Shown: positions 31,619-42,270, numbered from the stretch's first letter. The stretch: DNA of 64,000 nucleotides from DASPKT01 sp035626475 (GCA_035626475.1 DASPNP010000041.1:1-64000); one strand, 5' to 3'. Numbers and translations are program-made. The notes: a model not told the origin generated them from the sequence alone.

Positions 31619-34600
31619 ATGGTGCTGTCCGACCTTTCGATCCAGCGGCCCGTCCTGGCGGTGGTGCTGAGCGCCCTGCTGATCGTCTTCGGCTGGCTGG
31701 GCTATGAGCGGCTGCCGGTGCGCGAGCTGCCGAACATCGACTTCCCCGTCGTCTCCATCTCCACCAACTATCCGGGCGCCAGCGCCGAGGTGGTGGACAA
31801 CGAGATCACCGAGCGAATCGAGTCGGTGGTCAACGGGATCGAGGGCATCAAGACCATCCGCTCGCGCTCGCGCGAGGGCGCCAGCAGCGTCTCCATCGAG
31901 TTCGACATCAGCCGCGACATCGACTCCGCCTCTAACGACGTGCGCGACCGCGTCGGCCGCGTGCTGGACAACCTGCCGGAGGAGGCCGAGCCGCCCGAGA
32001 TCAGCAAGGTCAACGCCGACGGCCAGCCGATCATCTGGGCGACCCTGTCGAGCGAGACCATGTCGACCCTGGAGCTGACGGACTATGTCCGCCGCTACAT
32101 GGTCGACACCATCACCACCATCCCCGGCGTGGCCTCGGTCCGCATCGGCGGCGAGCGCGCCTTCGCCATGCGCATCTGGCTGGACCGCGCCGCCATGGCC
32201 GCGCGCGGCGTGACGGTGCAGGACGTCGAGCGGGCGCTGCGCCGCGAGAACACCGAGCTGCCGGCCGGACGCATCGAGTCCTCCGCCCGCGAGTTCACCG
32301 TCCGCACCGACACGCGCCTGTCCGCCCCCGACCAGTTCCGCCGCATCGTGCTGAGCAACGAGGACGGCAACATCGTGCGCCTGTCCGACGTGGCGAAGGT
32401 CGAGGTCGGCGCCCGCGACACCCGCGGCGAGTTCCGCATCAACGGCAACGACGCGGTCGGCCTGGGCATCATCCGCCAGAGCACCGCCAACACGGTCGAG
32501 GTTGCGGCCGGCGTGCGCGCGCTCTTCGACCAGATCCGCCCGACCCTGCCGACCGGCACCAGCCTGGACATCCGCAACGACGACAGCGTCTACATCAACC
32601 AGTCCATCTACGAGGTCTTCCACGCCATCGGCGTGGCGCTGGCGCTGGTGGTGGTCGTGGTCTGGGTGTTCCTGCGCGACGTGCGCGCCACCATCATCCC
32701 CGTGGTGGCGATCCCGGTCTCCATCGTCGCGGCCTTCGGCGTGCTGTCGGCCTTCGGCTTCTCGATCAACGTGCTGACCCTGCTGGCCTTCGTGCTGGCG
32801 GTGGGGCTGGTGGTCGACGACGCCATCATCGTGGTGGAGAACGTGTCCCGCCGCATCGAGGAGGGCGAGCCGCCGCTGCTGGCCGCCTTCCGCGGCGCCC
32901 GCCAGATCGGCTTCGCCGTCATCGCCACCACCCTGGTGCTGATCGCCGTCATCCTGCCGCTCGCCATCCTGGAGGGCGCGCAGGGGCGCCTGTTCCGCGA
33001 GTTCGCGGTGGCGCTGTGCGCCGCCGTGGCCTTCTCCGGCCTGGTGGCGCTGACGCTGACCCCGATGCTGTCCTCCAAGCTGCTGCGCGGCCATACGGGC
33101 AACCACGGCAAGCTGTTCATGGCCAGCGAGCGCGCCTTCCAGGCGCTGGCGCGCGGCTATGGCCGGGTGCTGGACTGGGCCATCGGCGCGCCGGTGATGG
33201 TCGGCGCCGGCTTCGTCGCCGTGCTGGTCGGCACCTGGCTGCTTTTCGTCGGCCTGCCGCGCGAGCTGGCGCCGGTCGAGGACCGCGGCGTGGTCCGCAT
33301 CCAGGTCGTGTCGCCCGAGGGCTCCAGCCAGGAATACACCGCCCGCGAGATGGCGGCGGTGCAGGCGATCCTGAAGCCGTACCTGGACTCCGGCGAGCTC
33401 GACAGCGCGCTCTCCATCCTGAACCCCAGCTTCGGCGGCCAGTCGGGCGTCAACCGCGGCTTCGTGGTGGCGCGCACCCCGCCCTTCGCCCAGCGCAAGC
33501 GCAGCATCCTGGAGATCACGGCCGAGCTGCGGCCGAAGCTGCAGGCCGTGCCCGGCGCCCGCATCGTGCCGATCCTGCCCTCGGGCCTCGGCGGCGGCGG
33601 GGGCGGCAGCAGCAACCAGCTGCAGTTCGTGCTGGGCGGCAGCACCTATGCCGAGCTGGCCGAGTGGCGCGACATCGTCATCGAGCGGCTGGGCGACTAT
33701 GGCGGCCTGACCAGCCTGCAGGCCGACTATGACGAGACCAAGCCGCAGCTGCGCATCACGGTCGATCGCGACCGCGCCGCCGACCTGGGCATCTCCATCC
33801 AGGACATCGGCGCCACGCTGGAGACGATGATGGGCAGCCGCGTCGTCACCCGCTACATGGACCGCGGCGAGGAGTACGACGTGGTGCTGCAGGCGGAGCT
33901 GTCCGGCCGCGCCAACCCGCGCGACCTGTCCAACATCTTCGTGCGCACCGGCACCGCCGACGCCCAGCTGATCCCGCTGGCGAACCTGATCCAGGTGCAG
34001 GACGCCGCCGCCCCGGCCGAGCTGAACCGCTACGACCGGCTGCGCTCCATCACCATCACCGGCAACCTGGTCGAGGGCGTCTCGATGGGCGAGGCGATGG
34101 AGGTGGTGGAGGCCGCGGTGCGCGAGGTGCTGCCGCCCGAGGCCCGCCTGTCCTGGGAGGGTGCGGCCCGCCAGCAGCAGGAGGCGTCGGCCAGCATCTT
34201 CTTCGCCTTCGGCATGGCGATGCTGGTGGCCTTCCTGGTCCTGGCAGCCCAGTTCGAGAATTTCCGCCTGCCGGTCATGATCCTGCTGGCGGTGCCGCTG
34301 GCGGTGTTCGGCGGCATGGGCGCGGTCGCGCTGAGCGGCCAGAGCAACAACATCTACACGCAGATCGGCGTGATCATGCTGATCGGCCTGATCTCGAAGA
34401 ACGCCATCCTGATCGTCGAGTTCGCCAACCAGCTGCGCGACGAGGGGCTGGAGCTGATCGAGGCGGTGCGGCAGGCGTCCCAGCTGCGGCTTCGCCCGAT
34501 CCTGATGACCAGCATCGCCACCGTCTTCGGCGCGGTGCCGCTGGCCATCGCCACCGGCGCCGGCGCCGAGGCGCGCGCGGCCATCGGCTGGGTCATCGTC

Positions 34601-34786
34601 GGCGGCGTCACCGTCGGCACCATCCTGTCGCTGATCGTGACCCCGGTCGCCTACGCGATGTTCGCCCGCAACATCAAGCCGATCGGCACCATCCGCCGGC
34701 AGATCCAGGAGCTGGACGGCCGCTTCACCCCCGCGGGCGTGCCCGGCGACGCGCCGGCCGCCCGCCCGCCCGCCGCGGCCGAGTAG
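31619..34786 (+). CDS. RND efflux transporter permease (AcrB/MexF type)
   Basis: Proton-driven inner-membrane exporter of 1055 residues, normal for HAE1-type RND pumps. The N-terminal motif LSIQRPVLAVVLSALLIVFG, the first porter segment LPNIDFPVVSISTNYPGAS and the TM4 proton-relay motif GLVVDDAIIVVENV with two adjacent Asp are clear. The second half repeats the fold, with GLISKNAILIVEFA near TM10. Substrates cannot be told. ATG 31619 has GGAGGAG upstream. The large open frame on the opposite strand is a shadow. Confidence 0.96.
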   Translation: MVLSDLSIQRPVLAVVLSALLIVFGWLGYERLPVRELPNIDFPVVSISTNYPGASAEVVDNEITERIESVVNGIEGIKTIRSRSREGASSVSIEFDISRDIDSASNDVRDRVGRVLDNLPEEAEPPEISKVNADGQPIIWATLSSETMSTLELTDYVRRYMVDTITTIPGVASVRIGGERAFAMRIWLDRAAMAARGVTVQDVERALRRENTELPAGRIESSAREFTVRTDTRLSAPDQFRRIVLSNEDGNIVRLSDVAKVEVGARDTRGEFRINGNDAVGLGIIRQSTANTVEVAAGVRALFDQIRPTLPTGTSLDIRNDDSVYINQSIYEVFHAIGVALALVVVVVWVFLRDVRATIIPVVAIPVSIVAAFGVLSAFGFSINVLTLLAFVLAVGLVVDDAIIVVENVSRRIEEGEPPLLAAFRGARQIGFAVIATTLVLIAVILPLAILEGAQGRLFREFAVALCAAVAFSGLVALTLTPMLSSKLLRGHTGNHGKLFMASERAFQALARGYGRVLDWAIGAPVMVGAGFVAVLVGTWLLFVGLPRELAPVEDRGVVRIQVVSPEGSSQEYTAREMAAVQAILKPYLDSGELDSALSILNPSFGGQSGVNRGFVVARTPPFAQRKRSILEITAELRPKLQAVPGARIVPILPSGLGGGGGGSSNQLQFVLGGSTYAELAEWRDIVIERLGDYGGLTSLQADYDETKPQLRITVDRDRAADLGISIQDIGATLETMMGSRVVTRYMDRGEEYDVVLQAELSGRANPRDLSNIFVRTGTADAQLIPLANLIQVQDAAAPAELNRYDRLRSITITGNLVEGVSMGEAMEVVEAAVREVLPPEARLSWEGAARQQQEASASIFFAFGMAMLVAFLVLAAQFENFRLPVMILLAVPLAVFGGMGAVALSGQSNNIYTQIGVIMLIGLISKNAILIVEFANQLRDEGLELIEAVRQASQLRLRPILMTSIATVFGAVPLAIATGAGAEARAAIGWVIVGGVTVGTILSLIVTPVAYAMFARNIKPIGTIRRQIQELDGRFTPAGVPGDAPAARPPAAAE

Positions 34787-34792
34787 TCCCGC

Positions 34793-35782
34793 ATGCCGCT
34801 GCCGCCACCCGACCCGGCCGCGCTGGCCGGGCAGGTCCGCGCCGGCGACCGGCGGGCGCTGGCCCGGGCGATCACGCTGATCGAGTCCACCCGGGCCGAC
34901 CACCGGGCGGCGGCCGACGCGCTGCTGGCCGAGCTGCTGCCGCACACCGGCCGCTCGGTGCGCCTCGGCATCTCGGGCGTGCCGGGGGTCGGCAAGTCGA
35001 CCTTCATCGAGGCGTTCGGCCTGCACGTCATCGGCCGCGGCCACAAGGTGGCGGTGCTGGCGATCGACCCTTCCAGCCAGCGCACCGGCGGCTCCATCCT
35101 GGGCGACAAGACCCGGATGGAGGTGCTGTCGCGCACGCCCGAGGCCTTCATCCGCCCCTCGCCCGCCGGCGCCACGCTGGGCGGCGTCGCCCGCCGCACC
35201 CGCGAGGCCATGCTGCTGTGCGAGGCCGCCGGCTTCGACCTGATCGTCGTGGAGACGGTGGGCGTCGGGCAGAGCGAGACGGCCGTGGCCGACATGGTCG
35301 ACCTGTTCCTGCTGCTGTTGCTGCCGGCCGGCGGCGACGAGCTGCAGGGCATCAAGAAGGGCATCGTCGAACTGGCCGACATGGTCGTGGTCAACAAGGC
35401 CGACGGCGACCTGGCCGCCCAGGCCCGCCATGCGGTGGCCGAGTACCGCCACGCCCTGGCCCTGCTGCGCCCGGCCAATTCAGCCTGGCGGGTGCCGGTG
35501 CTGAGCTGCTCGGCGCTCACCGGCGACGGCATCGCCCGGGTCTGGGACACGGTCGGCGAGTACCGGACGGCGCTGGCCCCCTCCGGGGCCCTGGAGCGCC
35601 GCCGGGCAGAGCAGGCCCGCGCCTGGATGTGGGACGAGATCCGCGAGGGGCTGCTCTCCGCCTTCACCGGCGACCCCGCCGTGCGGGCGGAGCTGGCGGC
35701 GCTGGAGACCGGCGTGGCGGGCGGCACCGTGGCGCCGGCGGCCGCGGCGCGGCGGCTGCTGGGGCTGTTCCGGGGCGCGTAG
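34793..35782 (+). CDS. meaB: Methylmalonyl-CoA mutase-associated GTPase MeaB
   Basis: G3E-family P-loop GTPase that chaperones cobalamin loading and protects methylmalonyl-CoA mutase. The 329-residue product has Walker A GVPGVGKST (60-68), DPSSQRTGGSILGDKTRM, Walker B/switch VVETVGVGQSE, and NKAD as the guanine-specificity motif. It begins six bases after the RND pump stop, which implies cotranscription although the functions are unrelated; no mutase gene is in the window. Its TAG stop (35780-35782) is part of a family-A repeat, so the repeat has fixed the C-terminus. Confidence 0.95.
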   Translation: MPLPPPDPAALAGQVRAGDRRALARAITLIESTRADHRAAADALLAELLPHTGRSVRLGISGVPGVGKSTFIEAFGLHVIGRGHKVAVLAIDPSSQRTGGSILGDKTRMEVLSRTPEAFIRPSPAGATLGGVARRTREAMLLCEAAGFDLIVVETVGVGQSETAVADMVDLFLLLLLPAGGDELQGIKKGIVELADMVVVNKADGDLAAQARHAVAEYRHALALLRPANSAWRVPVLSCSALTGDGIARVWDTVGEYRTALAPSGALERRRAEQARAWMWDEIREGLLSAFTGDPAVRAELAALETGVAGGTVAPAAAARRLLGLFRGA

Positions 35783-35812
35783 GTCGCATGGAGGCGGAGC
35801 CGCAATGCGACG
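35779..35812. repeat. Extragenic repeat, family A (copy A3, single arm, contains meaB stop)
   Basis: GTAGGTCGCATGGAGGCGGA plus GCCGCAATGCGAC, nearly identical to A2. It begins inside the last codons of meaB and supplies its TAG stop codon. Confidence 0.8.
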
Positions 35813-35844
35813 TGCTTCGGCCGGGAACGGGAGCCGCACATTCT

Positions 35845-36042
35845 TATCCTTCTCCCCTTGAGGGAGAAGGATGGGGCCCCAAGCTTGCTTGGGGAGGATG
35901 AGGGGTGGACCAGCCGCAGGCTGGGCCTTCTCCACTGCTGATCCTGGGACAGCGGGCGAGAACGTCCGCCTGCGGCGGTCGACCCCTCACCCTCCCACGC
36001 CTGCGGCGCGGGGCCCATCCCTCTCCCTCAAGGGGAGAGGGA
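35845..36042. repeat. Extragenic element, family C (copy C2)
   Basis: About 198 bases with end hairpins TATCCTTCTCCCCTTGAGGG and CTCCCTCAAGGGGAGAGGGA, inner GGGGAGGATGAGGGGTGGAC, GAGAACGTCCGCC and GACCCCTCACCCTCCC. Together with A3 and D2 it fills the 334-base gap between meaB and the hydroxylase gene. Confidence 0.82.
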
Positions 36043-36063
36043 TTGTGTCAACCGCCCCACGGC

Positions 36064-36102
36064 TGCAACCCCTGGGTCCCGGCCTGCGCCGGGATGACGG
36101 GT
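36064..36102. repeat. Extragenic repeat, family D (copy D2, single arm)
   Basis: TGCAACCCCTGGGTCCCGGC followed by CTGCGCCGGGATGACGGG. It matches the right arm of D1 and of the composite at 57507-57546. It ends about 15 bases before the hydroxylase start codon. Confidence 0.72.
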
Positions 36103-36116
36103 AGAGAAAGATCCTC

Positions 36117-36935
36117 ATGCCCGACGCCTCCCTCCCCCTCCTCAAGGCCCTGCTGGTCGGCGGCTGGTTCGCGCTGTTCTTCGCGCTGGAGCGCTTGGCT
36201 CCCGCCGCCGTGCCGCCCGAGGAGGCGCGGGGATGGCGGCGGCTGGGGCGGAACGCGGCGCTGTGGCTGGGCAACTCGGCCCTGTCCTTGGCCTTCGTGC
36301 TGCCGGTCTCGGCCTGGGCCACCAGCCAGGGGATCGGCTGGCGGCCCGGCTGGTGGAGCGGCTGGACGGGGCTGGCGCTCGACCTGCTGGTGCTGGACTG
36401 CTGGATCTACTGGTGGCACAGGGCCGCGCACGGGGTGCCGATGCTCTGGCGCTTCCACCGGGTGCACCATCTCGACCGCTTCCTGGACACCACCACCGGC
36501 GTGCGCTTCCATGCCGGCGAGGTGGCGCTGGCGGCGCTGGTGCGGGCGCTGGTGATCCTGGCCTTCGGCATCCCGCTGGCCTCGGTGCTGCTGTTCGAGA
36601 CGCTGGTGCTGCTGGCGGCCCTGTTCCAGCACTCCAACCTGAGGCTGCCGCCGAGGCTGGAGCGCGCCCTGTCCTGGGTGGTGGTGACGCCCTCGCTGCA
36701 CTGGATGCATCACCATGCTGACCGGGCCGACACCGACAGCACCTACGCGCTGGGCCTCAGCGTCTGGGACCGGCTGTTCCGCAGCCGCGCCAAGGGCGTG
36801 AGGACGGCGGACATGGAGCTGGGCATCGGCCGCCCGGACGAGCCGCTGCCGCGGTTGCTGACGGAGCCTTTCCGGGATGAGCCGGGGCAGGCCATGCGGC
36901 CTCAGCCCGCGAGTGCCTCCTCCACCGAGCGGTAG
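36117..36935 (+). CDS. Sterol desaturase/fatty-acid hydroxylase family membrane protein
   Basis: Di-iron membrane oxygenase of 272 residues. The eight-histidine ligand pattern is present: HRAAH (101-105), HRVHH (114-118), His132 in RFHAGE, and HWMHHH (195-200). Four hydrophobic segments flank them. The family hydroxylates or desaturates sterols, carotenoids, fatty acids or alkylglycerols; the substrate cannot be set here. The start is ATG 36117 with a weak ribosome site directly after a family-D repeat. Its 3' end overlaps the convergent next gene by 34 bases. Confidence 0.87.
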   Translation: MPDASLPLLKALLVGGWFALFFALERLAPAAVPPEEARGWRRLGRNAALWLGNSALSLAFVLPVSAWATSQGIGWRPGWWSGWTGLALDLLVLDCWIYWWHRAAHGVPMLWRFHRVHHLDRFLDTTTGVRFHAGEVALAALVRALVILAFGIPLASVLLFETLVLLAALFQHSNLRLPPRLERALSWVVVTPSLHWMHHHADRADTDSTYALGLSVWDRLFRSRAKGVRTADMELGIGRPDEPLPRLLTEPFRDEPGQAMRPQPASASSTER

Positions 36936-37267
36936 ACCGGCCGGCCCATCGCCTGGAACAGCGCCACCATGTGGTCGGCGCCCACCGACGGGCCGCCGAT
37001 CCGCAGCACCGCGTCGCAGTGCGGCACCAGCCGCTCCGCCAGCGGGTGGAAGATGCCGTCCCAGACCGCGTCGCCCAGCGTGCCGCCGGCGGCCTCGATC
37101 AGCGGCAGGGCCAGCGCCTCGCCGGTCACCCCCAGCTTGCCGCCGCGGAACAGCGCCAGCGCGGCGTCGGTCATGGCCTTCATGTTGGCGTGGATCAGGG
37201 CGGGATCGTCGCCGGTGCCGGAGCGGTAGGGGCCGGCGACGAGGATCATGGGGACTTTGGCGGTCAT
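36902..37267 (-). CDS. DUF4406-like protein (nucleoside 2-deoxyribosyltransferase-like fold)
   Basis: A 121-residue protein beginning MTAKVPMILVAGPYRSGTGD, which resembles the opening of DUF4406 and nucleoside-deoxyribosyltransferase-like proteins (VAGPYR followed by a helix ALIHANMKAMTDAALALF). The end HCDAVLRIGGPSVGADHMV also fits that fold (a glycine turn ahead of a helix). The reaction is unknown. ATG 37267 is chosen over an in-frame ATG at 37297 because the family starts just before VAGPY. It overlaps the hydroxylase gene tail to tail. Confidence 0.75.
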   Translation of the reverse strand: MTAKVPMILVAGPYRSGTGDDPALIHANMKAMTDAALALFRGGKLGVTGEALALPLIEAAGGTLGDAVWDGIFHPLAERLVPHCDAVLRIGGPSVGADHMVALFQAMGRPVYRSVEEALAG

Positions 37268-37357
37268 GGCGAGGCTTCCAATTGCGAAGGCCCGCATCCT
37301 GCGCCCGCCGCCCGGCCGCCGTCACTCCCCCTGAGGGGATCGGCCGCACCGGCATGG

Positions 37358-37386
37358 AAAAGGGGCGGCCCCGAAGGACCGCCCCC
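37358..37386 (-). terminator. Terminator of acs
   Basis: On the minus strand GGGGGCGG and CCGCCCC form a stem of at least seven pairs with a ten-base loop, followed by TTTT. It lies 20 bases after the acs stop. Confidence 0.85.
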
Positions 37387-37405
37387 TCACCGGTGCCGCG
37401 GCGCC

Positions 37406-39346
<1,941 letters not shown>

Positions 39347-39735
39347 GGATCGTTTCCCCGCTGTTCGTTATGGGGCCGCGGCGGCGATCCGCCCCGGACC
39401 GGTGATTTCAAGGTGGTTTGCTATCGGAGCCGCCCCGGGCCGGAGCCCTGGGCGTATCTCCGGGTGCCTGTCCCGCCTGGGATGCTAACCTAACATCTCC
39501 TCCGCTGGCATAAAGCCAAAAGAGGTAGGTTTCCGTGTAATCGCACCTGCCGGGAGCGCGCTTGCGCCGGCGAACTAATAATCGTCACCCCGAAACGAAA
39601 TGATCATCCATGCCGCGCCTAATATCCGGCACGCGGCCGCCTGTCCTTCCACCGCCGGGGCCTAGGCGCAATGGGATAGGCGCACGCGGAGGGGATGCGG
39701 GGCCGGCGCCAACGTGGTAGAACATACCCCGTCCG
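39347..39735. other. Divergent intergenic region acs / small hypothetical gene
   Basis: 389 bases without a gene I can support. Near 39510-39530 a hairpin-like CTGGCATAAAGCCAA lies where an acs promoter would be expected, and 39485-39500 contains TGCTAACCTAACAT; neither gives clear promoter boxes. The stretch 39570-39610 is AT-richer. No conserved repeat of families A-D is here. Confidence 0.4.
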
Positions 39736-40032
39736 ATGGCGCGGAGCGGGTCTATGGCGGCGGGAACCGGCAATTCGGGGCGGGGCAGTTCGGGTCACGG
39801 CAGTTCGGGGCACGACGCGACCGACGGACAGGGCGGCGCGGTCGGGCGGCTGAGCCAGATCGGCAGCCGCACCACCCTCATGGCGATCGACAATCTGCTG
39901 CGGGCCCTGCCCAAGGGCGACAGCGGCCATGCCGACGCGGCGCTCGAGGCGGCCATCATCGCCCGCCGCCTGGCCCAGACCACCCGCGACTTCGCCGCCG
40001 CCATGCAGCCGGAAACCGAACCGGCGGCGTGA
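39736..40032 (+). CDS. Hypothetical small protein
   Basis: A 98-residue protein. The first 35 residues are Gly/Ser-rich and disordered; residues 37-90 are helical (RLSQIGSRTTLMAIDNLLRA, AALEAAIIARRLAQTTRDFA). No family is recognised. ATG 39736 or ATG 39754 could be the start. An overlapping frame (39714-40049) reads as low-complexity Gly/Arg and is rejected. It ends just before a family-A repeat. Confidence 0.55.
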   Translation: MARSGSMAAGTGNSGRGSSGHGSSGHDATDGQGGAVGRLSQIGSRTTLMAIDNLLRALPKGDSGHADAALEAAIIARRLAQTTRDFAAAMQPETEPAA

Positions 40033-40045
40033 TGTCCACGAGGTC

Positions 40046-40129
40046 GTAGGTCGCATGAAGCCGCAGGCGTAATGCGACGATGCCCCGGCTGTGCGTCGCA
40101 TTGCGGCTTCGCCTGCATGCGACCTACGG
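40046..40129. repeat. Extragenic repeat, family A (copy A4, full inverted pair)
   Basis: GTAGGTCGCATGAAGCCGCA at 40046 pairs with the complement TGCATGCGACCTACG ending at 40129; the inner parts read AATGCGAC and GTCGCATT. It lies between convergent genes. Confidence 0.82.
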
Positions 40130-40149
40130 ATGGGTGCGGACGGGCACCA

Positions 40150-40512
40150 TCACGGCGCCGCCAGCAGGACGGCGCCGTCCTCCACCCGCACCGGCAACGG
40201 CGTCAGGCTCCGGCCCTTGCAGGGGCCGAGCACGCAGAACCCGTCCGCCACCCGGAACTGGGCGCCGTGGGTGGCGCATTGCAGATGCAGCCCGTCCAGG
40301 CTCATGAAGCGGTCCTCCGACCAGTCCAGCGGCACGCCGACATGCGGGCAGGAATTCACGTAGCCATAGACGCGGTCGCCGCGGCGGGCGACCAGCAGCT
40401 TGAGCCGCCCCGCCCCCTCGCCGCGCACGAAGCCCTTCGCCTGCCCGTCCGGGATCTCCTCCAGCCGGCAGAGGAAGGGGTCAGGCGTCGATGCCGGCAA
40501 GTCCGCAGGCAT
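40150..40512 (-). CDS. Rieske (2Fe-2S) domain protein
   Basis: A 120-residue single-domain Rieske ferredoxin. Cluster ligands are Cys55/His57 in NSCPHVGVPL and Cys79/His82 in QCATHGAQF. It lacks a membrane anchor, so it is likely a soluble electron carrier, possibly for an oxygenase. ATG 40512 (MPADLPASTPD) has GGAATGGA just upstream; ATG 40527 is also open. It overlaps the EVE-domain gene by about 30 bases, forming a tight operon. Confidence 0.88.
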   Translation of the reverse strand: MPADLPASTPDPFLCRLEEIPDGQAKGFVRGEGAGRLKLLVARRGDRVYGYVNSCPHVGVPLDWSEDRFMSLDGLHLQCATHGAQFRVADGFCVLGPCKGRSLTPLPVRVEDGAVLLAAP

Positions 40513-40894
40513 AATTCCATTCCGCATCCGTAACGGGGCAGACGGAAAGGCGCGACTGCTTCACCAGCGCCATGCCGCAGAGCTGCGGGTCCTCCTTGAT
40601 CCGCCGCAGCGTGACCGGACTCTTCACCGGACAGACCGGCTTCAGATCGACCATGACGAAGCGGCCCGCCTCGTCGGAGGGGTCCGGGTAGGCCTCGCGC
40701 ACCACCTCGGCCACGCCGACGATCTCCAGCCCCTCGTTGGAATGGTAGAAGAAGGCCCGATCGCCGACGCGCATGGCCTTGAGGTTGTTGGCGGCCTGAT
40801 GGTTGCGCACCCCGTCCCAATGGGTGCGGCCGTCGGCCACGAAGCGGTCCCAGCTGTATTTGAACGGCTCGGACTTCACCAGCCAGTAAGCCAT
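40481..40894 (-). CDS. EVE domain protein
   Basis: A 137-residue PUA-like EVE domain protein. The hallmark start MAYWLVKSEPFKYSWDR and the pocket sequence THWDGVRNHQAANNLKAM are clear, as is FFYHSNEGLEIVGVAEVV. EVE domains read modified bases in nucleic acids. ATG 40894 matches the family start; the longer frame (to 41170) is the antisense of the YciI gene overlap. It lies between yciI-like and Rieske genes in the gpsA operon. Confidence 0.92.
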   Translation of the reverse strand: MAYWLVKSEPFKYSWDRFVADGRTHWDGVRNHQAANNLKAMRVGDRAFFYHSNEGLEIVGVAEVVREAYPDPSDEAGRFVMVDLKPVCPVKSPVTLRRIKEDPQLCGMALVKQSRLSVCPVTDAEWNYACGLAGIDA

Positions 40895-40902
40895 CGCGCC
40901 CC

Positions 40903-41187
40903 TCAGCCCTTCGGGAAGACGAGGCGCCAGGGACGGATCGTCACGCTGCCGAAAAGACCGGCCTTGGCATAGGGGTCTTCCGCCGCGAAGGCCTCCACCG
41001 AGGCGCGGTCGGGCAGGTCCAGGATCAGCAGGCTGCCGATCGGTGTCTTCTCGTCCTCGGCCATGATCGGGCCGGCGACGACGACGTGCTTGATGTGGCT
41101 CTCGACATAGTCCAGGTGCGCCGGCCGGTTGGCGAGGCGCAGCTCCAGGCTGCCGGGCTTGTCCAGGCATTCCAGAATGTAGGGCAT
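40903..41187 (-). CDS. YciI-like protein (first of two in window)
   Basis: A 94-residue YCII-domain protein, ferredoxin-like fold. It has the family pattern: N-terminal MPYILECLDKPGSLELR, RPAHLDYV (His-Asp pair), VVVAGPIMAED, and LPDRASVEAFAAEDPYAKAGLF. It may be enzymatic through the His-Asp pair; the reaction is unknown. It follows gpsA by 11 bases and precedes the EVE gene by eight. Confidence 0.9.
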   Translation of the reverse strand: MPYILECLDKPGSLELRLANRPAHLDYVESHIKHVVVAGPIMAEDEKTPIGSLLILDLPDRASVEAFAAEDPYAKAGLFGSVTIRPWRLVFPKG

Positions 41188-41198
41188 GGTGTCTCTCC

Positions 41199-42191
41199 TC
41201 AGGCGCCTTCGGGTTTGAAGGGGCGGCTCATCAGGGCCGCGATGGTGGCGGGCACGTCGGCGCCGCGGTTCAGGATGGCGTCGATGGCGGCGCAGATCGG
41301 CATCTCCACCCCCAGCCGCCCAGCCAGCGCCACGACGGCCTCGGCGGTGTAGACGCCCTCGGCGACGCTGCGACGCTCACCCAGGATGTCAGACAGGGCG
41401 CGGCCCTGGCCCAGCGCATGGCCCAGCGACATGTTGCGCGACTGCAGGCTGCTGCAGGTGAGCGTCAGATCGCCCAGGCCGGACAGGCCCATCAGCGTCT
41501 CACTGCGGGCACCCAGCGCCTGGCCCAGCCGGTTGATCTCGGCGAGACCGCGGGTGATGAGGGCGGCGCGGGCGTTCTCGCCCAGGCCCCGCCCCGCCAC
41601 GATGCCGCAGCCGATGGCGAGCACGTTCTTCACCGCCCCGCCGATCTGGGCGCCGACCAGATCGTCCGAGAGGTAGGGCCGGAAGGTCAGCCCGCCGATG
41701 GCCCCGACCAGCGCCTGGCCCAGGTCGGTGTCGCGGATGGCCAGCGTCACGGCGGTCGGCAGGCCCTGCGCCACCTCCGCCGCGAAGGTCGGGCCGGACA
41801 GCACGGCGAGCGGCGCGTCCGGCAGCTCCTCGGCCACCGCCTCGCTCATCAGCTTGCCGGTGGAGATCTCGATGCCCTTGGCGCAGATGACGATTGGCAC
41901 GCCCGCGCGCAGCAGCGGCCTCAGCGTGCGGCAGGCGGACCGGAGATGCTGCGCCGGGGTGACCAGCAGCAGCCCGTCGCAGCTTGCGGCCTCGGCCCAG
42001 TCGGAGGTCGCGCGGATGCCGGGCTCGAGCGGGATGCCGGGCAGGAAGACGGGGTTGCCGCGGCCGGCATTGACCGCCTCGACCACCTCCGGCTCGCGCG
42101 CCCACAGCACCACCTCGCTGCCGGCGCGCCGAGCCGCCATGGCCAGCGCCGTGCCCCAGGCCCCCGCCCCGATGACCCCGATCCGCCGCAT
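41199..42191 (-). CDS. gpsA: NAD(P)H-dependent glycerol-3-phosphate dehydrogenase
   Basis: Makes sn-glycerol-3-phosphate for phospholipid synthesis. The 330-residue product begins with the dinucleotide fold GVIGAGAWGTALA (5-17), has ICAKGIE, LSGPTFAAEV and the catalytic region GGAVKNVLAIGCGI. The C-terminal half matches the all-helical substrate domain with GLSGLGDLTLTC. It is the first gene of gpsA-yciI-EVE-Rieske. Upstream is a family-C repeat instead of the tsaD gene often found in relatives. Confidence 0.96.
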   Translation of the reverse strand: MRRIGVIGAGAWGTALAMAARRAGSEVVLWAREPEVVEAVNAGRGNPVFLPGIPLEPGIRATSDWAEAASCDGLLLVTPAQHLRSACRTLRPLLRAGVPIVICAKGIEISTGKLMSEAVAEELPDAPLAVLSGPTFAAEVAQGLPTAVTLAIRDTDLGQALVGAIGGLTFRPYLSDDLVGAQIGGAVKNVLAIGCGIVAGRGLGENARAALITRGLAEINRLGQALGARSETLMGLSGLGDLTLTCSSLQSRNMSLGHALGQGRALSDILGERRSVAEGVYTAEAVVALAGRLGVEMPICAAIDAILNRGADVPATIAALMSRPFKPEGA

Positions 42192-42270
42192 GACGCCTCC
42201 CCATGAACCCGAGGCGCCACGCTTACCCCGGAAGGGGCCGGGGTGGCAACGGGGGTTGGGTGGGCACTCT

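Noticed and set aside
31103..35452. 1449-codon open frame on the minus strand opposite the RND pump and meaB
   Set aside because: A frame shadow rich in His/Gln/Ala/Gly repeats that spans two well-identified genes and their junction.
39714..40049. 111-codon frame overlapping the small hypothetical gene at 39736
   Set aside because: Low-complexity Gly/Gln/Arg reading; the other frame has a coherent helical C-terminal half.
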